DNA from: Nocardia higoensis
Lineage (GTDB): Bacteria > Actinomycetota > Actinomycetes > Mycobacteriales > Mycobacteriaceae
Length of the DNA: 64,000 nucleotides
Reading direction: 5' to 3'
Assembly (NCBI RefSeq): GCF_015477835.1
Contig: NZ_JADLQN010000001.1
Location: 2,914,001 to 2,978,000 of the forward strand
Within the stretch, counting starts at the first letter, position 1. Each line of letters begins with the position of its first letter. A program made the position numbers and the translations under genes. Below are positions 8,233 to 15,511 of this stretch, piece after piece. The notes beneath the pieces were generated by a model that had not been told where the DNA came from, ran no database searches, and worked only from the letters and a program-made list of their open reading frames with translations.

Positions 8233-8640
8233 ATGCTCAAGGGTTTCAAGGATTTTCTGCTCCGCGGAAATGTCGTCGACCTGGCGGTTGCCGTGGTCAT
8301 CGGCACCGCATTCGTGGCGATCGTCACCGCATTCAGCGATGGGATCATCAATCCGCTACTGGCGGTATTCGGTGACGCGAATGACATCGGGCTGGGTTTC
8401 CGATTGGTTGCCGACAACCCGGCCACGTTCGTCGCGGTCGGCCCGATCATCACCGCGGTGATCAACTTCATCCTCATCGCGGCCATCCTCTATTTCATTC
8501 TGGTGCTGCCATCGATCCAGATGAAGAAGCGTCGAGGCGGGGACGCGGAAGAGCCGCTCAGCGATACCGAACTGCTCGTGCAGATCCGCGATCTGCTCGC
8601 CCAGGGGCAGCAGAGCTCGGGCGGACGTCACGAGTTCTGA
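8233..8640 (+). CDS. mscL: Large-conductance mechanosensitive channel MscL
   Basis: 135 aa. The homopentameric inner-membrane channel opens on membrane stretch and releases solutes on hypo-osmotic shock. Conserved N-terminal MLKGFKDFLLRGNVVDLAVAVVIG (amphipathic helix plus TM1), the F/S-D-G-I-I-N-P turn, TM2 VGPIITAVINFILIAAILYFILV, and the C-terminal helical bundle. ATG 8233 is chosen because GAGGAGA precedes it and the family starts here; an in-frame upstream start at 8203 would add ten unmatched residues. It faces nfpB across a shared terminator. Confidence 0.97.
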   Translation: MLKGFKDFLLRGNVVDLAVAVVIGTAFVAIVTAFSDGIINPLLAVFGDANDIGLGFRLVADNPATFVAVGPIITAVINFILIAAILYFILVLPSIQMKKRRGGDAEEPLSDTELLVQIRDLLAQGQQSSGGRHEF

Positions 8641-8663
8641 TGCCCCGCAAGGGCTCTGGACAG

Positions 8664-8701
8664 CGAACGAGCCCGCCACCACGCGGTGACGGGCCCGTTC
8701 G
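8664..8701. terminator. Bidirectional hairpin between mscL and nfpB
   Basis: CGAACG-A-GCCCG-CCACC pairs with CGGTG-A-CGGGC-CCGTTCG in a long GC-rich stem with small internal bulges. It lies between two convergent genes and can serve both. Confidence 0.8.
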
Positions 8702-8717
8702 AGTGGTTTCGTCCGGA

Positions 8718-9395
8718 TCAGCCGAGGCTGAACGGCTGACCCCACAGGGTCACCGAGGTGATGACGTTGTCGGTCTCCACCTCGACATCGACGAAGGCGC
8801 GCGCCTGCGCGTAGCCGCCACAGCCGGACAGGCCGATGGTCGAGTCCGCCCAGGTCACCGAGCCGCTGTTGCCGCTGAAACCGTTGCGGGCCGAGTGGTC
8901 CTCACTGCCGAAGTCGTCGGCTTCCTCGAGATCGAGGAGGTAGAACTGCTGGGCCTGGCCGGGGCCGAGCGAGAGGTCGCCACCACCGTTCGCGCCGACA
9001 CCGCCGGTGACCGTCTCGCCGCTCCAGTCCGCGCTGCCTTCCACGCCGCCGCCGACACCGCCGCCTGCGATATTGACCTGGCAGCCCACCACGTACCCGG
9101 GCTTGATCTTGCCGCCGATCTCATCGCTGACGCCACTGATCTCGACCTGCGCGCTGCCGGAGACCCAGGCGTTGCGATGCACCGGGGTGGAGCCCATGGA
9201 CGGGCTGATCAGGGCAGACTCGCCGACCAGACGAACGGTGACGACCGTGCCGTCGGAGAGCGTCTTGACGATCTCGCCGCCGGGCAGGGGAACGAAGGTG
9301 TCGGCGTTGGCCGCGCCGGTGGAGAGCAGGCCCATGGTGATAGCGGCAGCAGCCCCGACCCCGGCCGCCCGCGCCGCATTCTTACGGTTGATCAT
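8718..9395 (-). CDS. nfpB: MspA-family outer-membrane porin, NfpB-like
   Basis: 225 aa. The Sec signal peptide is AGVGAAAAITMGLLSTGAANA, with cleavage before DTFVPLP. The mature protein has the MspA pattern: beta-rich, Gly/Ser-rich, one loop-linked cysteine pair (VVGCQVNI and LSGCGGYAQARAF), and the conserved GESALISPSM near the start. MspA porins form water-filled channels for small hydrophilic solutes in the mycolic-acid outer membrane. It lies 66 bases downstream of a similar gene. In N. farcinica such a pair (NfpA, NfpB) forms a heteromeric channel, which I infer here. Assignment of A versus B follows gene order. Confidence 0.85.
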   Translation of the reverse strand: MINRKNAARAAGVGAAAAITMGLLSTGAANADTFVPLPGGEIVKTLSDGTVVTVRLVGESALISPSMGSTPVHRNAWVSGSAQVEISGVSDEIGGKIKPGYVVGCQVNIAGGGVGGGVEGSADWSGETVTGGVGANGGGDLSLGPGQAQQFYLLDLEEADDFGSEDHSARNGFSGNSGSVTWADSTIGLSGCGGYAQARAFVDVEVETDNVITSVTLWGQPFSLG

Positions 9396-9461
9396 GTATC
9401 CAATACCCTTCGAGGGTTGATTCGCTTGCGCGAGAAGTTTTTCGGTGTTTCTTGGGCGGCG

Positions 9462-10136
9462 TCAGCCGATGCTGAACGGCATTCCGTAGAGCGTGGTCTT
9501 CGAGTAGTGGTCGCCGATGATCTCGACGACGGTGTAGGCGCGCGCCTGGGCGTACCCCGCGCAGCCCTGGATCTCGATCTCCACGTCCTGGTACTCGACG
9601 GAGTAGACACCGGGCTCGGCGATGTCCTTGTAGTTGATCTGCACGAACTTCACCTCGCCGGGGCCGAGGCTCACGCCGAAGGAGCCGCCGAGGCCGCCGT
9701 CGCTCAGGCTCACCGAACCCGACATACCGAGGCTGATCGCGTCATCACCGATGCTGACCTGGCAACCGACGATGTAGCCGGTGTTCAGCTGGGAAATCCC
9801 GTGGGTCGACGAGTTGTTGGTGCCCGAGTCGCCGGTGGGGCCGTTGTTCGGGCCGGCTTCGCCTTCCGGCGTCACGGTGACATCGGCGGTCGCGTTTCCG
9901 GAGACCCAGACGACGCGCCCGGCGCCGTTGGCCGCCATCGACGGCGAAATCAGAGCACTCTCACCCGTACGGGTGATGGTGACGCCCGGTCCGACCTTCT
10001 CGCCGTCCGGCAACGGCACGAAGGTGTCGGCGTTGGCGGCGCCGGTCGAAAGCAGGCCCATGGCAACGGCCGCCGCCGCGCCGACGCCCACGGCGCGGGC
10101 GCCGTGACGCAGACCGTTGGTGCGGTTCTCGCTCAT
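9462..10136 (-). CDS. nfpA: MspA-family outer-membrane porin, NfpA-like
   Basis: 224 aa from ATG 10136. AGGGG lies four bases upstream, and the in-frame ATG at 10148 has no ribosome site. Signal peptide ending in GLLSTGAANA, then DTFVPLPDGEKV. MspA features match the downstream paralogue: GESALISPSM, GYIVGCQVSI, IQGCAGYAQARAY and a C-terminal PFSIG. A Thr/Gly/Asn-rich insert around residues 90-112 is specific to this copy. It probably heads a two-gene operon with nfpB and forms a joint channel across the mycomembrane. Confidence 0.85.
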   Translation of the reverse strand: MSENRTNGLRHGARAVGVGAAAAVAMGLLSTGAANADTFVPLPDGEKVGPGVTITRTGESALISPSMAANGAGRVVWVSGNATADVTVTPEGEAGPNNGPTGDSGTNNSSTHGISQLNTGYIVGCQVSIGDDAISLGMSGSVSLSDGGLGGSFGVSLGPGEVKFVQINYKDIAEPGVYSVEYQDVEIEIQGCAGYAQARAYTVVEIIGDHYSKTTLYGMPFSIG

Positions 10137-10148
10137 ACTTCCCCTCAT

Positions 10149-10658
10149 CAGGTTCTAACAGTCCGACCTCGACCATCGAGGTGGACAAGTGGTCCTCACA
10201 GGCCCAGCCCAGTCTGTCGCCTATTTGTTGCCGGTACGTAACCGGTTGTTATTTCGGCGCTACGTGGTCGGGACCGAAAAGCCACCTGGGACAGCGCTCG
10301 CCGCCTCCGGAGAAAGCGAGTTCTCGGCGGCGGATACGGCATCTCGAACGTTGTTCCGAGCGGAAGATTAAACGCTGGGTTAAGCGGCGGCAACGGTTGC
10401 AGAAAAAGCCGGTGCCCGTGATGTGAATCACATTCACTGACATCGCAATATCGCTTGACGTGCATAAATGCACTGTGCGGGGGGCGCGCGGTACGCACGC
10501 GGAGTCACCCGGCGAACTGTCGGCCCGAGCGATGCTCAACCGCCGCGACCAGCGACGATGAGATAGATCACAGATCGATACCGGAAAGGGGAACGGAAAC
10601 GGTGAGAAGTTCCGTCAGCGGGAAAACCGCGCGGAAGAAGGGCATTCGCCGGGACGCG
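10149..10658. promoter_or_regulatory. 510-bp non-coding region upstream of the porin pair
   Basis: No gene is supported here on either strand. The region is richer in AT than its surroundings (e.g. around 10420-10480) and must hold the nfpA promoter. A CRP-like palindrome at 10417-10432 has its own entry. The remaining part toward 10658 is a spacer after the small gene at 10659-10847. Confidence 0.5.
10417..10432. promoter_or_regulatory. CRP/GlxR-like palindrome upstream of nfpA
   Basis: CGTGATGTGAATCACA fits the CRP/GlxR pattern GTGA-N6-TCAC with perfect half-sites. It lies ~280 bases upstream of the nfpA start. This suggests cAMP-receptor control of porin expression, but the motif is short and could occur by chance. 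Confidence 0.4.
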
Positions 10659-10847
10659 TCAACCGTGGTGCGGAGGCACCTGGGAGCGTAGCCAGTCGTC
10701 GCCGGACTCGGGGCGCTCGCGCGGATCGTCGCCCCGCTCGTCCGCGGTGGTGTCGGGCAAGGTGTCGCCGAAGATGCGCGCCAGGCGCGCGGCATCCCCG
10801 GCCCGGCGGCGTGCCGGGCGGGGATCGTCGGAGCGTTCTGCGGTCAT
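10659..10847 (-). CDS. Small conserved hypothetical protein downstream of moaB2
   Basis: 62 aa. Its ATG overlaps the stop of the MoaB-like gene by four bases (ATGA), so it is translationally coupled to it. The sequence is very polar, Arg/Asp-rich, with no membrane segment; it ends DDWLRSQVPPHHG, a tail that looks conserved in related genera. Composition fits a real gene rather than a shadow. No function can be assigned. Confidence 0.6.
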   Translation of the reverse strand: MTAERSDDPRPARRRAGDAARLARIFGDTLPDTTADERGDDPRERPESGDDWLRSQVPPHHG

Positions 10848-11335
10848 TCCGCCAGACCGGACAGTTCGCCGATCACCTTGCCCGCCAGCGGGGTCAGCGT
10901 CGCCATCGCGTCGCGCACCGCCGCGCGAGTGCCGGGCAGATTCACCACGAGGGTGGAACCGGAGATGCCGGCCAGCCCGCGGGACAGGCCGGCGTCCAAG
11001 GATCCGGCGACCCGGCCGGAAGCGCGCAGCGCCTCGCTGATGCCGGGCAGCTCCCGGTCGAGCACCTGCGAGGTGGCCTCGGGAGTGACGTCGCGCGGAG
11101 ACATGCCGGTACCGCCCACGGAGACGACCAGATCGACGCCGCCGATCACCGCCGTGTTCAACGCGTTGCGGATCTCCACCTCGTCGGCCTGCACCGACAC
11201 CGAGGCGTCGACCAGGAATCCCGCCTCGGTCAACAGCTCGGTGACCAACGGTCCGATAGAGTCCACGCCGCCGTGCGCGGTCCGATCATCGACGACAACC
11301 ACGAGTGCGCGACCTGCCACAGGATCGATTTCCAT
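10844..11335 (-). CDS. moaB2: MogA/MoaB-family molybdopterin-binding protein
   Basis: 163 aa from ATG 11335 (MEIDPVAGRALVVVVDDRTAHGG...). The MoCF-binding fold shows in VDLVVSVGGTGMSPRDVTPEATSQVLDRE and AGISGSTLVVNLPG. Family enzymes adenylate molybdopterin or bind it during Mo-cofactor synthesis; the GGTG and PRD motifs are intact. The frame extends to an ATG at 11446 that overlaps the pepD stop, but the extra 37 residues are not family-like, and GGTGAG precedes ATG 11335. It keeps the mprA-mprB-pepD-moaB2 order of M. tuberculosis, so it may have a stress-related rather than housekeeping role. Confidence 0.85.
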   Translation of the reverse strand: MEIDPVAGRALVVVVDDRTAHGGVDSIGPLVTELLTEAGFLVDASVSVQADEVEIRNALNTAVIGGVDLVVSVGGTGMSPRDVTPEATSQVLDRELPGISEALRASGRVAGSLDAGLSRGLAGISGSTLVVNLPGTRAAVRDAMATLTPLAGKVIGELSGLAE

Positions 11336-11442
11336 AGGGCTCACCGTAGCGCCTGCGTCGAGCAAGTCCTCGGCGGCGCTGGACAATTCCGGGCTCAGGC
11401 CGTCCAGCGCGATCATCCGCAGCCGGCCGCTGCGCGGGCCCG

Positions 11443-12792
11443 TCATCGTGCGCCCTCCGAGGGGGCGGCGGTGAGGGTGACCTCGACCGTGGTCGGGTTG
11501 TTGCCTTTGTCGTCGGTATAGGTGACCTTCACCTTGTCTCCTGGTTGCCTGGACCGGACGGCGGCGATGAGTGCCTCGCCCGAATCGATGGTGCGGTCGT
11601 CGAGCTCGGTGATGACCGCACCTGCCGGTATACCCGCTTCTGCCGCCGGTCCACCCGGTGTGGCCTCCAACACCAGAGCGACGCTGTCCTGCGGCCGTAA
11701 CTTGATGCCGATCTGCGCGTAGGTGGCCCGTCCGGTGTCGATCAGTTCCTGGGCCACCCGGCGCGCCTGATCGACCGGGATGGCGAAACCGAGACCGATC
11801 GAACCGCTCTGCTGACCGCCCAGCCCGCTCGAACCGAGCGTGGCGATGGCGGTGTTGATGCCGATCAGCCTGCCCTCGTAGTCGACCAGGGCGCCGCCGG
11901 AATTGCCGGGATTGATCGCCGCGTCGGTCTGGATGGCATCGATGACCGGCTGCGGCGCGTTCGGATTGTCGGTGCCCTCACCGCTGGTGGAGACCGGCCG
12001 GTTGAGGGCCGAGACGATCCCCGTGGTGACCGTGCCCGCCAAGCCGAGCGGCGAGCCGACGGCGATGACCGGCTGGCCGACCTGCAGGCCCGCCGAGGCG
12101 CCCATCTCGATGGGAGTCAGATCGGTACGGCCCTCCACCTTGATCACCGCGAGATCGGAGACCGGGTCGGCGCCGACGATGCGCGCGGGCGCGCTGCTGC
12201 CGTCGGAGAAGCGCACGACGATGGAGGCGCCGGTACCGCCGCCGGAGGCGACATGGTTGTTGGTCAGGATCAGCCCGTCGGAGGACAGCACGACCCCGGA
12301 GCCCTCGCCCTCGGCGCGGTTGCTGGCCACCTCGATCATCACCACGCTGGGCAGCACCTTCTGCGCGACCGCCTGGGTCGAACCGGCGGGGGCGTTGGCG
12401 ACAGTGCTGACGTCCGGCCGGGGCGCGTCCAGAGCGTTGGTCACCGACGCCCGGCCGTCGTCACGGGTCGCCACCACGCCGACCGCTCCGCCGATACCAC
12501 CGCTGACCAAGGCCAGCGCCACCGCGCCGGCGATCAAGCCGACGCGCGCCGAGCGAACCGGACGCTGCGCGGCGGCAGGATGAACAGCCGAGCCGAGCGG
12601 CCCCGGGACCGGACCGGAGAACGGCTGGGTCGGATAGTGCCCGTAGCCCTGTCCTGGAAAGCCGCTGTGATCGGGGTGGGCCGCCGTCCCCGGGCCGGGC
12701 TGCCCGCCCGTGTGCTCGGTCGAGCCCGGACTCGTGATCGGGTGCGGCTGGTGGGGAGGCCGAAAGCCCCCTGGCTGGAAATCCTCCGTCAT
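11443..12792 (-). CDS. pepD: PepD/HtrA-type membrane-anchored serine protease
   Basis: 449 aa from ATG 12792 (GAGGAG upstream). A Pro/Gly/His-rich cytoplasmic tail (1-80) leads into one membrane helix (83-108), then a trypsin-like domain with the triad His180 (LTNNHVA), Asp213 (SDLAVIKV) and Ser298 (NPGNSGGAL), and a C-terminal PDZ domain (~345-440). It degrades or refolds damaged envelope proteins outside the membrane. In mycobacteria PepD is part of the MprAB cell-envelope stress circuit, and the gene order here is the same. The 182-base gap to mprB could hold its own promoter. Confidence 0.95.
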   Translation of the reverse strand: MTEDFQPGGFRPPHQPHPITSPGSTEHTGGQPGPGTAAHPDHSGFPGQGYGHYPTQPFSGPVPGPLGSAVHPAAAQRPVRSARVGLIAGAVALALVSGGIGGAVGVVATRDDGRASVTNALDAPRPDVSTVANAPAGSTQAVAQKVLPSVVMIEVASNRAEGEGSGVVLSSDGLILTNNHVASGGGTGASIVVRFSDGSSAPARIVGADPVSDLAVIKVEGRTDLTPIEMGASAGLQVGQPVIAVGSPLGLAGTVTTGIVSALNRPVSTSGEGTDNPNAPQPVIDAIQTDAAINPGNSGGALVDYEGRLIGINTAIATLGSSGLGGQQSGSIGLGFAIPVDQARRVAQELIDTGRATYAQIGIKLRPQDSVALVLEATPGGPAAEAGIPAGAVITELDDRTIDSGEALIAAVRSRQPGDKVKVTYTDDKGNNPTTVEVTLTAAPSEGAR

Positions 12793-12973
12793 GGCGTACT
12801 CGTTTCTCCTCACGTCCACCGTCGAGCCTGCCCGCGACGGCTTAAAGCGAACTGAGACCCTGCTTGCAGTTATCCGAGAGTGACCGTCCCACCCTGTCCT
12901 CGTACAACGACTCCGGCCGCGCGGCCGTTCCATGCGAGGCCGTTCCGTGTCGTCCGGCCCGCGACGCTCCGGC

Positions 12974-14443
12974 TCATTCGGACCGGTCCGCTGCGCCCCT
13001 CGGGGTTCCCGCCTCGCCGGGCAGCACGATCCGGACGGACGCGCCGCCGCGATCGGAGTTCTCGATGGTGATGGTGCCGCCGTGCTTGGTCACCACTTGT
13101 TTGACGATGGCCAGCCCCAGCCCGGAACCGGGCATCGACCGCGACGCGGTGGTGCGGTAGAACCGCTCGAACACCAGTTCGCGCTCCTCGGGCGCGATGC
13201 CGGGCCCCGCGTCGTCGACGTTCAGTTCCAGCAGTCCGCGCCCGGTCTCGCGCATGCTCACCCGCACCTGTTCCCCCGCCGGACTCCATTTCGCGGCATT
13301 GTCGAGAACATTGAGGATCGCGCGCTCGAGCGCGGAGTCGTGGCCGTAGACGAACCACGGCCGCAACTCGGCGACGAACTCGACATCGGCGCGACGGCGC
13401 CTGGCTCGTTCCAGCGCCCGCTCGGTCACCTCCCCCAGATCGACGCGGTCGTAGACGGTTTCCGGGGCGTCCTCGCGGGCCAGGTCGACCAGGTCGCCGA
13501 CCAGCGTGGACAGCTCCTCGATCTGGGCGACGACGTCGGCGCGTAGCTCGGCCATGTCCTGCTCGGGCAGCGTGGGCGCGTCGGGACGGCCGGCGGCGAT
13601 GAGCAGTTCCATATTGGTGCGCAGGGAGGTCAGCGGCGTGCGCAGTTCGTGTCCGGCGTCGGCGACGAGCCTGCGCTGGCGATCCCTGGATTCGGCCAGC
13701 GCGCGCAGCATCGTGTTGAAACTCTCGGTCAACCGGGCCAATTCGTCGTCCCCGCTGACCGGGATCGGAGTGAGGTCGTCGGTGCGGGCGATGCGTTCGG
13801 TGGCGGCGGTGAGCCGGGCGATGGGCCGCAGACCGGTCCGCCCGACCGCGGTGCCCGCCGCGGCCGCGAGCACGACGCCGCAGCCGCCGACCACGAACAG
13901 CAGCCAGGCCAGCCGGTCGAGCACCTCCCTGGTCGGTTCGAGCCGTTGGGAGATCACCAGGGTGGCGCCCGAATTCGTGTGCACGGCCAGCACGCGCTGA
14001 TTGCTGACCGTTCGCAGCGATGTGGCCAGCTCCCCGTCGGCCACCGCCAACTCCTGCTCGCCCACCGGCGGGATGGTCTGCTGCGGCGGCATATAGGGCT
14101 TGTGATCGGCGAAGATCAGCGCGACGCCGACATCGTTGGAGTACAGCCCGGCCAGAATGATCGACTGGAAGCCGAGGCTCTCGAAGTTGTTGTCGATCAT
14201 GGTGGCCGCGCGCGCTCGCAACGCCTCGTCGACATCGGCGTAGAGCGCACGCGCCACCATCGCGTAGGCGGCGATCGAGGTGACCGCCACCGCGATGGCC
14301 ACCACCGAGGCCGCCAGCAGGGTGACCCGCCAGCGTAGTGAGACCGAACTGGTCAGCGGCATCGGCGGACGCATCGCGGCCGGCTGGGCGGCGGCCAAGC
14401 CGACAGGAGCGAGTGCGGGACGTCGGGGATTGCTGCGTGCCAT
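12974..14443 (-). CDS. mprB: Sensor histidine kinase MprB
   Basis: 489 aa. Two membrane helices (about 38-64 and 180-202) enclose an extracytoplasmic sensor domain. A HAMP linker (203-256) follows, then the HisKA box with phospho-acceptor His265 (DAGHELRTPL) and an ATPase domain with N-box NVLDNAAKWS, G1 DAGPGIAPEE and G2 GSGLGLAIV. It senses envelope stress and phosphorylates MprA. ATG 14443 lies 12 bases after mprA, implying one transcript. Internal ATGs at residues 24 and 28 are alternative starts. Confidence 0.95.
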   Translation of the reverse strand: MARSNPRRPALAPVGLAAAQPAAMRPPMPLTSSVSLRWRVTLLAASVVAIAVAVTSIAAYAMVARALYADVDEALRARAATMIDNNFESLGFQSIILAGLYSNDVGVALIFADHKPYMPPQQTIPPVGEQELAVADGELATSLRTVSNQRVLAVHTNSGATLVISQRLEPTREVLDRLAWLLFVVGGCGVVLAAAAGTAVGRTGLRPIARLTAATERIARTDDLTPIPVSGDDELARLTESFNTMLRALAESRDRQRRLVADAGHELRTPLTSLRTNMELLIAAGRPDAPTLPEQDMAELRADVVAQIEELSTLVGDLVDLAREDAPETVYDRVDLGEVTERALERARRRRADVEFVAELRPWFVYGHDSALERAILNVLDNAAKWSPAGEQVRVSMRETGRGLLELNVDDAGPGIAPEERELVFERFYRTTASRSMPGSGLGLAIVKQVVTKHGGTITIENSDRGGASVRIVLPGEAGTPRGAADRSE

Positions 14444-14455
14444 GATCGCGGCGCC

Positions 14456-15142
14456 TTACGGCGGCGTCTCGCGCAGCACGTAGCCGACCCCGCGCACGGT
14501 GTGGATCAGCCGCGCCTCGCCCTCGGCTTCGGTCTTGCGCCGCAGATAGCCGATGTAGACCTCGAGCGCGTTGCCCGAGGTGGGGAAGTCGTAGCCCCAC
14601 ACCTCCTCGAGGATGCGGCTGCGGGTGAGCACCCGGCGCGGGTTGGCCATCAGCATCTCCAGCAAGGAGAACTCGGTGCGGGTGAGGCTGATCGAGCGGT
14701 CCGCGCGCGACACCTCGCGGGTCACCGGATCCAGCGAGAGATCCGCGAAGTGCATTGCCTCCGAGATCTCCCCGGGATCTGCGGCACGGCGGCGCAGCAA
14801 CGCCCGCAAACGTGCCAGCAATTCCTCGAGCGCGAAAGGCTTGGGCAGATAATCGTCGGCGCCCGCGTCCAGCCCCGCTACCCTTTCGGAAACCGAATCG
14901 CGCGCTGTCAAAACCAGAATCGGAAGATCGTCTCCGGTACTGCGCAATCTCCGGCAAACTTCCAGCCCGTCCAGGCGCGGCATCATGACGTCCAGCACCA
15001 GCGCGTCGGGGCGCTGCGCGGCGGCTTTCTCCAGGGCGTCGATCCCGTCCACGGCGAGGTCGACGGTGTAGCCGTTGAAGGTCAACGACCGGCGCAGCGA
15101 TTCCCGGACGGCACGATCGTCGTCCACTACCAGAATCCGCAT
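14456..15142 (-). CDS. mprA: OmpR-family response regulator MprA
   Basis: 228 aa from ATG 15142 (RILVVDDD at the N-terminus). The receiver domain has acidic pocket DDD (7-9), phospho-acceptor Asp51 (LVLDVMMP) and a conserved Lys (LPKPF). The winged-helix DNA-binding domain has the typical [32 protein letters not shown] and ends [13 protein letters not shown]. It controls envelope-stress genes with MprB. A pair of direct repeats just upstream of its start looks like its own binding site. The frame stays open to 15358, but that extension is not receiver-like. Confidence 0.96.
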   Translation of the reverse strand: MRILVVDDDRAVRESLRRSLTFNGYTVDLAVDGIDALEKAAAQRPDALVLDVMMPRLDGLEVCRRLRSTGDDLPILVLTARDSVSERVAGLDAGADDYLPKPFALEELLARLRALLRRRAADPGEISEAMHFADLSLDPVTREVSRADRSISLTRTEFSLLEMLMANPRRVLTRSRILEEVWGYDFPTSGNALEVYIGYLRRKTEAEGEARLIHTVRGVGYVLRETPP

Positions 15143-15511
15143 GAGACCAGTCTGACCGTACCGACTGAGAGCCGACTGAGAGGGTCCACGCGACACGCCG
15201 CGGAGCCGGTTCCCCGACCGACACGCCGGGCCGGAGGGGGTGACCAGCACCTTTCGTGGCAAACCCGCGCGAGCCTCGGCCGCGCCTTCGAGCAGGTCTC
15301 CTCGTTTCGCTGCGAAAGCCGTTAGCGGCGGGCATATTAGAGAATAATCGAGCCGCATGCCCCGGATTGCCGTTACAAGTCAGGCACGGTATGTTCCCTG
15401 CGGTAAAAACAAGACCTCGAGTTGGTTCTCAATGGGTTGGTTCCGAGACTTATGCTGAACAGCCGCTGACCATCCCGGGGAACCCGCGCGGAGTGGAGGC
15501 GACGGAAGCGG
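15143..15511. promoter_or_regulatory. 369-bp intergenic region between divergent mprA and the conservon
   Basis: No gene is supported. The region must carry both promoters. It contains the tandem MprA-like repeats (separate entry) and a short AT-rich segment around 15338-15348 (TATTAGAGAATAATCG) that could be a -10 region. Which promoter that belongs to cannot be told. Confidence 0.5.
15161..15182. promoter_or_regulatory. Tandem 11-bp direct repeats, candidate MprA box
   Basis: CCGACTGAGAG occurs twice with no spacer; on the mprA strand it reads CTCTCAGTCGG twice. OmpR-family regulators bind two direct repeats about one helical turn apart, and MprA is known to recognise direct repeats and to regulate its own operon. 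The repeats end 19 bases before the mprA ATG. A single TCTCAGTTCGC-like half-site also lies upstream of pepD near 12850. Autoregulation is inferred. Confidence 0.6.
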
